64,000 bases of DNA from Pseudomonas reidholzensis (GTDB lineage: Bacteria; Pseudomonadota; Gammaproteobacteria; Pseudomonadales; Pseudomonadaceae), in NCBI RefSeq assembly GCF_900536025.1, contig NZ_UNOZ01000019.1, positions 124,001 through 188,000 on the forward strand, in the 5' to 3' direction. The notes beneath the pieces are model-generated. The model did not search any database. It was given only the letters and a program-made list of their open reading frames with translations, and had not been told where the DNA came from. The number at the start of each line of letters is the position of its first letter. The first letter of the stretch is position 1. Made by a program: the position numbers and the translations under genes. Positions 8,710 to 17,305 of this stretch are shown piece after piece.

Positions 8710-9945
8710 TCAGCCTACCGAGCGGAGCGGGATCGGACCTTGCAAACGCTTGAGCAGCGTCTCGCAGTACCAGTCGTCGAACTGGCACACTCCGTTTTCA
8801 GCATTTTCGGAGAACGGGCCTGGCTCATAAGACGGTGAGCTGACGCCGGCGTGGGTGCCCTCGACCAATTGGCGGTCCTGGTCATTGGTGGCCAGCCATA
8901 CCTTGGTGAGCCGGTCGAGGTCGTAGTCGACCCCTTCTACCGCCGCCTTCGGTACCAGCCACTTGGTGGTGACCAAGGTTTCTCCAGGCCCCATGGGCAG
9001 TACACGGAAACTCAAGGCGTGGTCGCCGAGGAAGTGGTTCCACGTCGAGGGGTAATTGAAGTACAGCAAGGCGCCGATGTCGTCCTCACCGCTTTGGTCC
9101 AGTCGCCCAGCCACGGCTGGCTGACCGTCCATGGTGTAGCTGACGGCACCCGCCGACAGGGGAATACGCGTCATGCGGAAGCGGCCATCAGGGTCCATCA
9201 GCAGCCGACTTGGCATACCTGCCGCTTCACAGCGGTGCCAGTGAGCCACGAGTTCCGGATCATCGTCGCCTCCCACCCCGGCAACCGACAGGTTTTCAAC
9301 GAACGAATTCATCAGTTCCGGGTGCGTACCATCGCAGTGGTAGCATTCGCGGTTGTTTTCGAAGACCAGTTTCCAATTGCCTTTTTCGACAAGGTTGGAC
9401 TCGAAGGCAACTTTGCAGTTTTCCAGGAAGTGCGGCGCAATGAACGGGCTTACCGATTGACGGAAGCCCTCGAAATCGGGTGCCTTTTGCGCGACGCACA
9501 CGTAGATGTAAGTATGGACGATTTCACAGTGCACGGTCTTCAGGCCGTACTGCGACTTGTCGAAGTCGGCCCCCATGTTGCCGGCGAACAGCAGGTTGCC
9601 ATCCAGCTCATAGGTCCACTTGTGGTAGGGGCAGACCATTTTTGCGACCTTGCCTTTGCCGTGTTCGCACACCTTGGCGCCCCGGTGTCGGCAGGCGTTA
9701 TGGAACGCACGGACTTGACCGTCCTTGCCCATGACCACGGCCACCGGGTAGTCGCCAATCTGCAGGGTGAAGTATTGCCCAGGCTTTTCAATCTCAAAGG
9801 TGTGCCCGGCAAACACCCAGTCCTTGTGCCAGATCTGATCGAGGTCGTGGCGGTATACCTCAGGTTCTATATACAGTTCTCGTGGAAGCGCATGCTTGGC
9901 CTTCCTTTGTTGAATCAGGCTAATGACGGAATCTTTGCTATTCAT
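8710..9945 (-). CDS. Rieske non-heme iron oxygenase, GbcA/stachydrine-demethylase type
   Basis: 411 aa. The Rieske [2Fe-2S] ligands are Cys85, His87, Cys105 and His108. The mononuclear iron site has His203 and His208 in NNRECYHCDGTHPEL, with Glu200 where most ring-hydroxylating oxygenases have Asp; this Glu is typical of quaternary-amine demethylases (GbcA, Stc2, CntA). An Asp in TNDQDRQL is the probable third ligand. The predicted reaction is O2-dependent N-demethylation of a betaine-like compound. The ferredoxin reductase partner is not in the window. GGGAG lies eight bases before the start. It is first in the operon with the DddP-like gene and divergent from a LysR gene. Confidence 0.88.
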   Translation of the reverse strand: MNSKDSVISLIQQRKAKHALPRELYIEPEVYRHDLDQIWHKDWVFAGHTFEIEKPGQYFTLQIGDYPVAVVMGKDGQVRAFHNACRHRGAKVCEHGKGKVAKMVCPYHKWTYELDGNLLFAGNMGADFDKSQYGLKTVHCEIVHTYIYVCVAQKAPDFEGFRQSVSPFIAPHFLENCKVAFESNLVEKGNWKLVFENNRECYHCDGTHPELMNSFVENLSVAGVGGDDDPELVAHWHRCEAAGMPSRLLMDPDGRFRMTRIPLSAGAVSYTMDGQPAVAGRLDQSGEDDIGALLYFNYPSTWNHFLGDHALSFRVLPMGPGETLVTTKWLVPKAAVEGVDYDLDRLTKVWLATNDQDRQLVEGTHAGVSSPSYEPGPFSENAENGVCQFDDWYCETLLKRLQGPIPLRSVG

Positions 9946-10024
9946 TATTAGGCTCCCTCGATCAGTGACTGTGATTTTCGGGCTCGTCTGGCGGGGCTGA
10001 CAAACGAGATTTGCGCGGTGCTCA

Positions 10025-10041
10025 CTTAACTTTTAGTTAAG
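10025..10041. promoter_or_regulatory. Palindromic LysR-type operator
   Basis: CTTAACT-TTT-AGTTAAG is a perfect 7-base inverted repeat between the Rieske gene and the divergent LysR gene. It contains the T-N11-A arrangement favoured by LysR regulators, and its position could control both promoters. Confidence 0.6.
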
Positions 10042-10121
10042 GGTCATTTTTCACCCGGGCGGGGCTAGGACAGGCTGAGGCCGGCGCGTAAGCTAGCGAA
10101 TCATCACCGCAGTGAGTCACC

Positions 10122-11060
10122 ATGAGTTTCGTCAAGCACCTTCCTCCGTTGAACGCCTTGAAAACGTTCGAAGCCGCTGCTCGCCACCTCAGTTTCAAGC
10201 GCGCGGCCGAGGAGCTGTTCGTCACCCAGGCAGCGGTGAGTCGGCAAATCCAGGTGCTTGAAGAGTTCTACGGGCTGAAGCTGTTCGAGCGTCGCAACCG
10301 CCAGGTGGTGTTGACCCCTGAGGGGCGGGCGTTGTACGACGCGGCATCGTCGGCTTTCTTGAGCCTGAGCACGGCCTCGCACACGTTGTTGAACAGCACC
10401 GCCACGGATTACCTGTCGTTGTCGACCACGGGTGGGTTTGCCCAGTTATGGTTGATGCCGCGCTTGGGCGCCCTGCGCCAGGCCTGCCCAGAGCTCAAGC
10501 TGCAACTGGTCAGCAGTGAGAGCAACCCCGATTACCGCGAGCGTTTTCAGGCGGCCATCACCCTCGGGCTGGAGGATCACGCCCACTACGTGGCGACGTA
10601 CCTGTTCTCGGAGGAGATCTTTCCGGTGTGCAGCCCCGACTTCCTCGCTCGGCACCCGGGCATCAGCGGGCTTGCAGCGTTGAGCCAGGTGCCCCTGCTT
10701 GACCTGGATGCACAGCACTGGGGCGCCAGGCTGTGGGAGCCTATGGACTGGGCCTATTGGTTCAAGCAGTTCGGCGTAGCACCTACCGGCAATACACAGT
10801 CGATGAGTTTCAGCCATTTTTCGGTGCTGCTCGACGCCGTACTGCAAGGGCAAGGGGTTGGCCTGGCCTGGCGGCACCTGGTGCAGCACCAGCTCGACAC
10901 CGGGGTGCTGGTGCGGCCGCTTCCCGAACGGTTGCTCGCGCATGATAGAAAGCACTACTTCGTGTACAACCGCGACCCGGCGATGGAGCCGCGGATGCTG
11001 TGCATGCGTGATTGGTTGCTGGCACAAACGGAGTATCTCAGGCGCGATGACCCCCGCTGA
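10122..11060 (+). CDS. LysR regulator, GcvA-like, of the Rieske/DddP operon
   Basis: 312 aa. The N-terminal helix-turn-helix (LSFKRAAEELFVTQAAVSRQ) sits in the GcvA-like context LPPLNALKTFEAAARHLSF; the rest is the usual two-lobe effector domain. It starts at ATG 10122, divergent from the Rieske gene with about 176 bases between them containing a perfect palindrome. By position it is the most likely regulator of the betaine/DMSP-type operon. The inducer is unknown. Confidence 0.88.
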   Translation: MSFVKHLPPLNALKTFEAAARHLSFKRAAEELFVTQAAVSRQIQVLEEFYGLKLFERRNRQVVLTPEGRALYDAASSAFLSLSTASHTLLNSTATDYLSLSTTGGFAQLWLMPRLGALRQACPELKLQLVSSESNPDYRERFQAAITLGLEDHAHYVATYLFSEEIFPVCSPDFLARHPGISGLAALSQVPLLDLDAQHWGARLWEPMDWAYWFKQFGVAPTGNTQSMSFSHFSVLLDAVLQGQGVGLAWRHLVQHQLDTGVLVRPLPERLLAHDRKHYFVYNRDPAMEPRMLCMRDWLLAQTEYLRRDDPR

Positions 11061-11186
11061 CGGGGCCCGCTCAACGAAAACTACCGCCTTCCCCCTAAGT
11101 GGTCATCTAACCGACACACGTGACGGCTAGAGTCGAGACAGGAGCGATGTACAGGCTCCAGTCCAGCCAATTACTCGGGATCACCT

Positions 11187-11576
11187 ATGAAGGCAATGGA
11201 CCCTGCTACCGCCAAGCGCAAGGGCATCAAGCTTCGTGCCACGGTGATCTACCGCAAGGACGGGGAGGTCCTGTTCGTGCGCAAGCGCAATTCGAAGTGG
11301 AACCTGCCCGGCGGAAGAGTCGAGCGAGACGAGACTCCTCTGCAGGCGGCGATGCGAGAGATGGCGGAAGAAACGGGGCTGGCCTTCGATGAGCTTCGTT
11401 ATCTCACGGAGTATCGGGAGGAGAAGGTCATACACTACCTCTTCGAAGCCAGAAACTCGGATGACAAACCTCGGCCTCGCAACGAGATCGATGCGTGCCG
11501 CTGGATAAAGCCGAGGGACGTTGCCAAGCGCCGGGTGAGGCGGCCCATCAGGACCCTGCTGAAATGCTGCGCCTGA
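11187..11576 (+). CDS. NUDIX hydrolase
   Basis: 129 aa. The complete Nudix box is present, from Gly43 through Glu49, Arg57-Glu58 and Glu61-Glu62 to Gly64 (G-x5-E-x7-RE-x2-EE-x-G). Such enzymes hydrolyse nucleoside diphosphates linked to another group. The very basic C-terminus (KRRVRRPIRTLL) and short N-terminal KRKGIKLR are reminiscent of diphosphoinositol/polyphosphate-type Nudix proteins. Given the neighbouring PPK2 and Pst genes a role in phosphate metabolism is attractive but unproven. It converges on the PPK2 gene. Confidence 0.85.
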   Translation: MKAMDPATAKRKGIKLRATVIYRKDGEVLFVRKRNSKWNLPGGRVERDETPLQAAMREMAEETGLAFDELRYLTEYREEKVIHYLFEARNSDDKPRPRNEIDACRWIKPRDVAKRRVRRPIRTLLKCCA

Positions 11577-11633
11577 TCAGAGTAAGCGTGATAAACAGCC
11601 CTTGTCCCCCCCTGCGCCCGTTATCCCTCTGCC

Positions 11634-12551
11634 TCAGTACACCGGCGGCACCATGAGTTCCACTGGCGTCGGGCTGCGGGTGTAATCCTCCTTTCTGACC
11701 CGCTGCGGCAGTTCAATTCTCGGCACCTCGACCTCTTCGTAAGGCATTTGCCCGAGCAGGTGATGAATGCAGTTGAGCCGTGCCTTCTTCTTGTCGTCGG
11801 CTTGCACCACCCACCAAGGGGCCTCGGCGATGTGCGTGCGTTCGATCATGATTTCCTTGGCCTTGGTATAGGCCTCCCAGCGCCGACGGGATTCCAGGTC
11901 CATCGGGCTGAGCTTCCACTGCTTGAGAGGATCATGCAGGCGGCTGAGAAAGCGCAGGTGCTGTTCCTGGTCGGAAATGGAGAACCAGTACTTGATCAGC
12001 TGGATACCCGAGCGCGCCAGCATGCGTTCGAACTCTGGCACGGTACGGAAAAACTCCTCGTACTGGTCGTCGTTGCAGAACCCCATGACTTTTTCGACGC
12101 CCGCGCGGTTGTACCAACTGCGGTCGAACAGCACGATCTCGCCCGCTGCCGGCAAATGGGAGACGTAACGCTGGAAATACCATTGGGTGCGTTCGCGGTC
12201 ATTCGGGGCGGGCAGGGCCGCCACTCGGCAGACCCTGGGATTGAGGCGTTGGGTAATGCGCTTGATCACACCCCCTTTGCCGGCGGCATCACGCCCCTCG
12301 AAGAGGATCACGACTTTGTGCCCCGTCTTGACTACCCAGCTTTGCAGCTTCACCAATTCGCCCTGAAGTCGGAACAATTCGCTGAAATACAGCCTTCGCG
12401 CCGCCTTTTCGCTACCGTCCTCGACGTGCTCATCAAACAAAGCGTTTAGGTCATGGCCGTCTTCACACAGCTCCAGTTCCAGCTCTTCATCACTGTGATC
12501 GCGCAACTCGCGGTGGATGCGCGTTATCAAACTGTGTTCGGTCAAGGACAT
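11634..12551 (-). CDS. ppk2: Polyphosphate kinase 2 family protein
   Basis: 305 aa from ATG 12551. Walker A is GRDAAGKG at 86-93, the lid/active-site region follows, and Walker B is FDRSWYNRAGVE near 142-153: the signature of one-domain PPK2. Family members transfer phosphate between polyphosphate and nucleotides, making NTP or NDP. No clear ribosome site precedes this start, and the frame continues to 12617 through a region containing a possible Pho box, so the start is moderately certain. It is divergent from pstS, which fits regulation by phosphate. Confidence 0.87.
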   Translation of the reverse strand: MSLTEHSLITRIHRELRDHSDEELELELCEDGHDLNALFDEHVEDGSEKAARRLYFSELFRLQGELVKLQSWVVKTGHKVVILFEGRDAAGKGGVIKRITQRLNPRVCRVAALPAPNDRERTQWYFQRYVSHLPAAGEIVLFDRSWYNRAGVEKVMGFCNDDQYEEFFRTVPEFERMLARSGIQLIKYWFSISDQEQHLRFLSRLHDPLKQWKLSPMDLESRRRWEAYTKAKEIMIERTHIAEAPWWVVQADDKKKARLNCIHHLLGQMPYEEVEVPRIELPQRVRKEDYTRSPTPVELMVPPVY

Positions 12552-12599
12552 CGGGGAGCACTCGGGTCGCAGAGGATGCCAAAGTGTTAGTCGCATTTG

Positions 12600-12617
12600 G
12601 TTACCAACGAGTGACAA
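12600..12617 (-). promoter_or_regulatory. Degenerate Pho box upstream of ppk2
   Basis: On the minus strand TTGTCAC-TCGT-TGGTAAC resembles the Pho box (two CTGTCAT-like heptamers 11 bases apart). A TAACAC -10-like hexamer follows after ten bases. The match is weak in the second half-site, but the spacing mirrors that of the pstS site. Confidence 0.35.
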
Positions 12618-12660
12618 ACAACCCGTTCACAATCGGCACGCCGCCCGTGTTGCCACTCAA

Positions 12661-12678
12661 TGGTCATAAAGCTGTAAC
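12661..12678 (+). promoter_or_regulatory. Pho box upstream of pstS
   Basis: TGGTCAT-AAAG-CTGTAAC fits the direct-repeat PhoB site (CTGTCAT-N4-CTGTCAT) with a few mismatches. It lies 46 bases before the pstS start. PhoB control under phosphate starvation is the expected regulation. Confidence 0.6.
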
Positions 12679-12723
12679 ACAGCTGCTGCAAAGTGTGGAC
12701 GCCATCACAAGGAGCGCTGTTCG

Positions 12724-13755
12724 ATGATACGCCTGATGAAGTCTGCTGCACTCGCCGTTGCGGTTTCGCTTTGTGCCACTTCGGCCACCTTCGCTGCAGA
12801 AAACGTCCGCCTGACCGGTTCTGGCGCGAGCTTCCCTGCACCGATCTACCTCACCTGGTTCAAGGACTTCAGCAAGAATACCGCTGGCGTCACGGTTGAC
12901 TACCAGTCCAAGGGGAGCGGGGCGGGTGTTCAGGACTTCCTGAACAAGACCGTCGACTTCGCCGCCAGTGACTCGGCGATGAAAGCCGAAGAAATCGCCA
13001 AGGTCGGCGAGGGCGTGCAGTTGCTGCCGATGACCGCCGGTGAAATCGTCCTGGCGTACAACCTGCCGGGCAACCCCAAGGGTCTGAAGCTGTCCCGCGA
13101 AGTGTATTCCAACATCTTCCTGGGCAAGATCACCCAGTGGAACGATCCCAAGATCGTCGCCGCCAACCCTGATCTGAAACTGCCGGCAACCCCGATCACC
13201 GTGGTCGTGCGTGCCGACTCGAGCGGTACCACCGCCGTTTACACCAAGCACCTGTCGGCCATCAACCCTGAGTTCAAGGCAGCGCTGGGTGAAGGCAACA
13301 CGGTCAACTGGCCGGCCACCGACAAGTTCATCAAGTCGCCGAAGAACGATGGCGTAACCGCCACCGTGCGCCAGACCCCAGGTTCCATTGGCTACATCGA
13401 GTACGGCTTCGCCAAGCTGGCCAAGGTCGACTTCGCCCAGTTGGAAAACAAGGCTGGCCAGTACGTCGTGCCAAATGCCGAAAGCGGTGCCGAAGCGCTG
13501 GCTGCGGTGAGCATGCCGGAGAACCTGGTGGCCTGGCTGCCTGATCCGGACGGTGCCAAGTCCTACCCGATCACCTCCTACACCTGGATGATCTTCCGTA
13601 AGGACAACGGTAACCCGGCCAAGGCCAAGGCCATGCGTGAAATGGTCGAGTACAGCTTGACCGAAGGCCAGAAGATCGCTGATTCGATGGGCTACATCCC
13701 CCTGCCACAGTCGGTTGTCGATCAGGTACGCAAAGCCTCCGCCAACATCCAGTAA
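12724..13755 (+). CDS. pstS: Phosphate ABC transporter, substrate-binding protein
   Basis: 343 aa with an N-terminal export signal (about residues 1-24, ending ATFA). The mature protein starts with the PstS pattern VRLTGSGASFPAPIY and later has RADSSGTTAVYTKHL, which forms the phosphate site. AAGGAG lies nine bases before ATG 12724. It binds phosphate in the periplasm and delivers it to PstCAB, encoded next. A stem-loop after the gene probably sets a high pstS mRNA level relative to the membrane genes. Confidence 0.96.
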   Translation: MIRLMKSAALAVAVSLCATSATFAAENVRLTGSGASFPAPIYLTWFKDFSKNTAGVTVDYQSKGSGAGVQDFLNKTVDFAASDSAMKAEEIAKVGEGVQLLPMTAGEIVLAYNLPGNPKGLKLSREVYSNIFLGKITQWNDPKIVAANPDLKLPATPITVVVRADSSGTTAVYTKHLSAINPEFKAALGEGNTVNWPATDKFIKSPKNDGVTATVRQTPGSIGYIEYGFAKLAKVDFAQLENKAGQYVVPNAESGAEALAAVSMPENLVAWLPDPDGAKSYPITSYTWMIFRKDNGNPAKAKAMREMVEYSLTEGQKIADSMGYIPLPQSVVDQVRKASANIQ

Positions 13756-13768
13756 GACTTGCCAGGAC

Positions 13769-13791
13769 GCTCTCGGCGTGACGCCGAGAGC
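13769..13791 (+). terminator. Stem-loop between pstS and pstC (attenuator or mRNA stabiliser)
   Basis: GCTCTCGGCG and CGCCGAGAGC form a perfect 10-base stem with loop TGA, followed by GTTTGCC rather than a long T run. This suggests partial termination or 3' end protection of pstS mRNA. Confidence 0.65.
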
Positions 13792-13817
13792 GTTTGCCTC
13801 TGTCCCGGGACTCACCC

Positions 13818-14783
13818 ATGAACACACCTTTTGCCATACCGGACAACCCCGACTCTGCTTGCCGGCCACCTTCCACCAAAGACTTCCTGGTCGACCGTAC
13901 CTTCCGTGCGCTCGCGCGCATCGGTGTGGTGCTGGTGTTGGCGCTGGTCTTCGCGCTGATCTACGAAGTAGGCCGCAAGGCCCTTCCAGGCATGGAAAAG
14001 CATGGCTTTGACGTGGTGTTCGGCAGCGTCTGGGACGTCAACCAAGGCAAATACGGGATTCTCCCAGCGATTTGGGGCACGCTGTACAGCGCCTTTATCG
14101 CACTGCTGATTGCCGGGGTTTTCGGCGTCAGCATGGCCATCTTTCTTACCCAGGATTTCTTGCCGGCCAAGCTCGCAGCGGTGTTTCGCACCATCGTCGA
14201 ACTGCTCGCGGCCATCCCCAGCGTCGTTTATGGCCTGTGGGGCATCTATGTGGTGATCCCGGCGATTCGGCCGTTGACCACCTGGTTGAACAGCGAACTG
14301 GGCTGGATTCCCTTTTTCAGCACCTCCTTGAGCGGCCCTGGCTTGCTCCCGGCAGCTTTGGTGCTCGCCATCATGATCCTGCCGACCATCGCCGCCGTCT
14401 CGCAGGATGCGTTGACCAGTGTGCCGATGAAGACCAAGCAGGCGGCCTACGGCATGGGCACCACGCATTGGGAAGCGATCCTCAAGGTCATGGTGCCCTC
14501 TGCGGCCACCGGTATCTTCGGCTCGCTGGTACTCGGCCTGGGCCGCGCACTGGGTGAAACCATGGCCCTGGCCATGTTGGTCGGCAACGCCAACACCATT
14601 TCCCTTTCCGTGTTTGCTCCGGCCAACACCCTGGCGGCGCTGCTGGCCCTGAACTTCCCTGAAGCCGGGCCGAACGAGATCGAGGTCCTGATGTACGCCG
14701 CACTGGTCCTGATGTTCATCACGTTGCTGGTCAACGTCCTCGGCTCGATGATCATGCTCTACGCCCAGCGGGGGAACCGATAA
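13818..14783 (+). CDS. pstC: Phosphate ABC transporter permease
   Basis: 321 aa from ATG 13818 (MNTPFAIPDNPD). It has six main hydrophobic segments and the BPD permease loop with the Gly-Ala region ALGETMALAMLVGN. The stretch LAAIPSVVYGLWGIYVV is characteristic of PstC. An upstream TTG at 13794 is possible but overlaps the end of the pstS stem-loop region. The stop overlaps the pstA start by one base (TAATG). Confidence 0.94.
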   Translation: MNTPFAIPDNPDSACRPPSTKDFLVDRTFRALARIGVVLVLALVFALIYEVGRKALPGMEKHGFDVVFGSVWDVNQGKYGILPAIWGTLYSAFIALLIAGVFGVSMAIFLTQDFLPAKLAAVFRTIVELLAAIPSVVYGLWGIYVVIPAIRPLTTWLNSELGWIPFFSTSLSGPGLLPAALVLAIMILPTIAAVSQDALTSVPMKTKQAAYGMGTTHWEAILKVMVPSAATGIFGSLVLGLGRALGETMALAMLVGNANTISLSVFAPANTLAALLALNFPEAGPNEIEVLMYAALVLMFITLLVNVLGSMIMLYAQRGNR

Positions 14784-15676
14784 TGACCGACCTGACAACG
14801 CCTGTTTCGGCATTGCCCAGCCTGCAACGCAGGTTCGAAGGGCGTGCCTTGCGCAGCCTGGTGCTGACCACGCTGGTGTGGCTCGCGGCCCTGGTGGCCA
14901 GCGTGCCGCTGATTTCCGTGTTGTGGATGTTGATCACCCGCGGTGGTGCACGCCTGAGCCTGGAAGTGTTCACCGAGCTGCCGCCGACCGGCTTCGAGAT
15001 GGGCGGCGGTTTTGGTAACGCGATGGCGGGTACCTTCGTCATGGTCGGCATTGCTGCAGCCATCGCCGTGCCGGTCGGTATCCTGGCGGCGGTCTTCCTC
15101 GCCGAACTGGGCCCGGACAGCAAGCTGGCGAACGCTTCGCGCTTCGCCGCCAAGATGCTCACCGGCTTGCCGTCGATTCTGGCCGGCGTGTTCGCCTACG
15201 CATTGGTGGTGATGACCACGGGCACCTACTCGGCGCCGGCAGGGGGTGTCGCATTGGCGGTACTGATGCTGCCGATCGTCGTGCTGACCGCCGAAGAGGC
15301 GATGAAGATGGTGCCCAAGATCATGAAAGATGCCGCTTATGGCATGGGCTGCACCCGTGCCCAGGTGATCTGGAAAATCGTCTTGCCTACCGGCATGCCG
15401 GCCATCCTCACCGGCGTCATGCTGGCCGTGGCGCGCGCCGCAGGCGAAACAGCGCCGCTGCTGTTCACCGCGCTGTTCAGCAACTACTGGATCTACCACG
15501 ACGGCGACCTGGCGGTAATGAACCCCACGGCATCGCTGGCCGTACTGATTTACAACTTCTCCGGCATGCCGTTCGACAACCAGCTCGAGCTCGCCTGGGC
15601 GGCCTCGCTGGTACTGGTCATGATCGTGCTGGTAGTCAACATTTTGAGCCGGATCTTCGGCAAGCCCAAGTATTGA
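14783..15676 (+). CDS. pstA: Phosphate ABC transporter permease
   Basis: 297 aa inner-membrane protein. PstA blocks are visible: TGLPSILAGVFAYALVVM, AYGMGCTRAQVIWKIVLP, and AARAAGETAPLL-type coupling residues (ARAAGETAPLLFTALF). Its start overlaps the pstC stop by one base, so translation is coupled. With PstC it forms the membrane channel of the importer. Confidence 0.94.
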   Translation: MTDLTTPVSALPSLQRRFEGRALRSLVLTTLVWLAALVASVPLISVLWMLITRGGARLSLEVFTELPPTGFEMGGGFGNAMAGTFVMVGIAAAIAVPVGILAAVFLAELGPDSKLANASRFAAKMLTGLPSILAGVFAYALVVMTTGTYSAPAGGVALAVLMLPIVVLTAEEAMKMVPKIMKDAAYGMGCTRAQVIWKIVLPTGMPAILTGVMLAVARAAGETAPLLFTALFSNYWIYHDGDLAVMNPTASLAVLIYNFSGMPFDNQLELAWAASLVLVMIVLVVNILSRIFGKPKY

Positions 15677-15694
15677 GAGCGGGAGCACCTGAAC

Positions 15695-16513
15695 GTGAAC
15701 ACCTCAACAGCGCAAAGAACCGCTCCCTTGGTGAGCCCGTCACCAGTGGTCATGGACTGCAAGCTGGACAAGATCTTCTACGGTAACTTCATGGCGGTAC
15801 GCGACAGCCATGTCCCGATCGAGAAGAACAAGATCACCGGTTTCATCGGGCCTTCCGGCTGCGGCAAGAGTACCGTGCTGCGCAGCCTCAACCGCATGAA
15901 CGACCTGGTGAAAGGGTTCCGCTTCGAAGGGCATGTGCACTTCCTGGGGCAGGATGTCTACGGCAAAGGCGTAGACCCGGTGGTCGTGCGTCGTTACATC
16001 GGTATGGTATTCCAGCAGCCGAACCCGTTCTCGATGAGCATTTTCGACAACGTCGCGTTCGGCCTGCGCCTCAATCGCTACAAGGGCGACCTGGGCGATC
16101 GCGTCAAGCACGCACTGCAGGGCGCCGCACTGTGGGATGAGGTCAAAGACAAGCTCAAGGTCAGCGGCCTGTCCCTCTCCGGCGGTCAGCAGCAGCGGCT
16201 GTGCATCGCCCGCGCTATCGCCACCGAGCCAGAAGTGCTGCTGCTGGATGAGCCGTGCTCGGCACTCGACCCGATCGCCACGCGGCGGGTAGAAGAGCTG
16301 ATGGTCGAGCTGAAGAAGGATTACACCATCGCGCTGGTCACCCACAACATGCAGCAGGCGATTCGTGTGGCAGACACCACCGCGTTCTTCTCGGTCGACA
16401 TCTCTCAGGGCAGCCGTACCGGCTACCTGGTCGAAATGGGCCCGACCGCGCAGATCTTCCAGAACCCGCGCGAACAGCTGACGAACGACTACATCAGCGG
16501 CAAGTTCAGCTGA
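15695..16513 (+). CDS. pstB: Phosphate ABC transporter ATPase
   Basis: 272 aa, GTG start at 15695 with GGGAG upstream. Walker A is GPSGCGKS at 52-59, the Q-loop region reads [20 protein letters not shown], the signature is LSGGQQQR and Walker B is [13 protein letters not shown], all typical of PstB. It energises PstCA. Unlike the usual pst operon, no phoU follows; a strong terminator does. This may therefore be a second Pst system in the genome. Confidence 0.95.
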   Translation: MNTSTAQRTAPLVSPSPVVMDCKLDKIFYGNFMAVRDSHVPIEKNKITGFIGPSGCGKSTVLRSLNRMNDLVKGFRFEGHVHFLGQDVYGKGVDPVVVRRYIGMVFQQPNPFSMSIFDNVAFGLRLNRYKGDLGDRVKHALQGAALWDEVKDKLKVSGLSLSGGQQQRLCIARAIATEPEVLLLDEPCSALDPIATRRVEELMVELKKDYTIALVTHNMQQAIRVADTTAFFSVDISQGSRTGYLVEMGPTAQIFQNPREQLTNDYISGKFS

Positions 16514-16530
16514 TTGCCGTGCCTGCCCAG

Positions 16531-16580
16531 AGCAGCCGGACGCTTGCCCCCAGAGGCACAAGCGTCCGGCTGCTTTACCT
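16531..16580 (+). terminator. Rho-independent terminator of the pst operon
   Basis: AGCAGCCGGACGCTTG (16531-16546) pairs perfectly over 16 bases with 16559-16574 across a 12-base loop and is followed by TTACCTTATTTT. It ends the pstSCAB transcript before the Fic-like gene. Confidence 0.85.
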
Positions 16581-16606
16581 TATTTTCAATGCTTATCAGG
16601 ATTCCA

Positions 16607-17305
16607 ATGCGTTCGACGCGTCGTCTTGACCTGCCAGCGGTAGAACGTGCACTGCGCGAGGTGCAGGCCCGTTTTTGCGAACTCAGCCAGCACTTCACCG
16701 AGCCGCGCGACCCGTTCACCGACGAGGTGCTGCTCAATGTCGTTGAAGGCTATGCGCTGATTGACGACTATGTCGCACAGGGTGTCGACCTGCTCGATCT
16801 TCAGCAACTGAACCTGATGCTGGAAATTAATGCCACCGTGCTGTGTGGCACTGACCCGGCGCGCCGCCGCGAGTTTGCCCAGCACCTGGCCGCGACCGAG
16901 GAGCACTTCTTCAACAATGTCGAAGGTGGCATCAAGGATCTGTACAACTGGTATTGGGCGTACCGCAGTGACTCGGTCTGGAAACGCGCGGCCGGCGTTT
17001 ACGTGCGAATCCTCAGCAAGCCGCAACTGTTCATCGAAGGCAATAACCGCACCGGGTCGCTGATCGTCAGTTACCTGCTGATGCGCGCGGGGCTGCCCCC
17101 GTTCGTGCTCACACTGGATAACGCCGAAGGTTACTTCAACCCGTCCTCGGTCATCCGCAACTCCGCTAAACATGGTGTCAAGGCATTGTACGAACTGCCC
17201 AAGATCAAGAAGAAATACGCGGCCTTCCTCGAAGCGAAGGCCCCTGATCCCAGCGCGTTTTTCCTGAGTGGCAGCTACACGCGTGTCTGTCAGGAGGGTC
17301 GCTGA
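16607..17305 (+). CDS. Fic-like protein with altered catalytic motif
   Basis: 232 aa from ATG 16607 (AGGA five bases upstream). Residues 140-148, QLFIEGNNR, align with the Fic motif HxFx(D/E)GN(G/K)R, but the catalytic His is Gln140 and the second Gly is Asn147. The following RTGSLIVSYLLMRAGLPP is the usual Fic helix. An earlier VVEGYALIDDY resembles the Fic inhibitory-helix region. Loss of the His predicts no ordinary AMP transfer; a binding or altered-chemistry role is possible. Its stop overlaps the start of a HAD gene (TGATG), so the two are coupled. It lies 27 bases past the pst terminator. Confidence 0.7.
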   Translation: MRSTRRLDLPAVERALREVQARFCELSQHFTEPRDPFTDEVLLNVVEGYALIDDYVAQGVDLLDLQQLNLMLEINATVLCGTDPARRREFAQHLAATEEHFFNNVEGGIKDLYNWYWAYRSDSVWKRAAGVYVRILSKPQLFIEGNNRTGSLIVSYLLMRAGLPPFVLTLDNAEGYFNPSSVIRNSAKHGVKALYELPKIKKKYAAFLEAKAPDPSAFFLSGSYTRVCQEGR

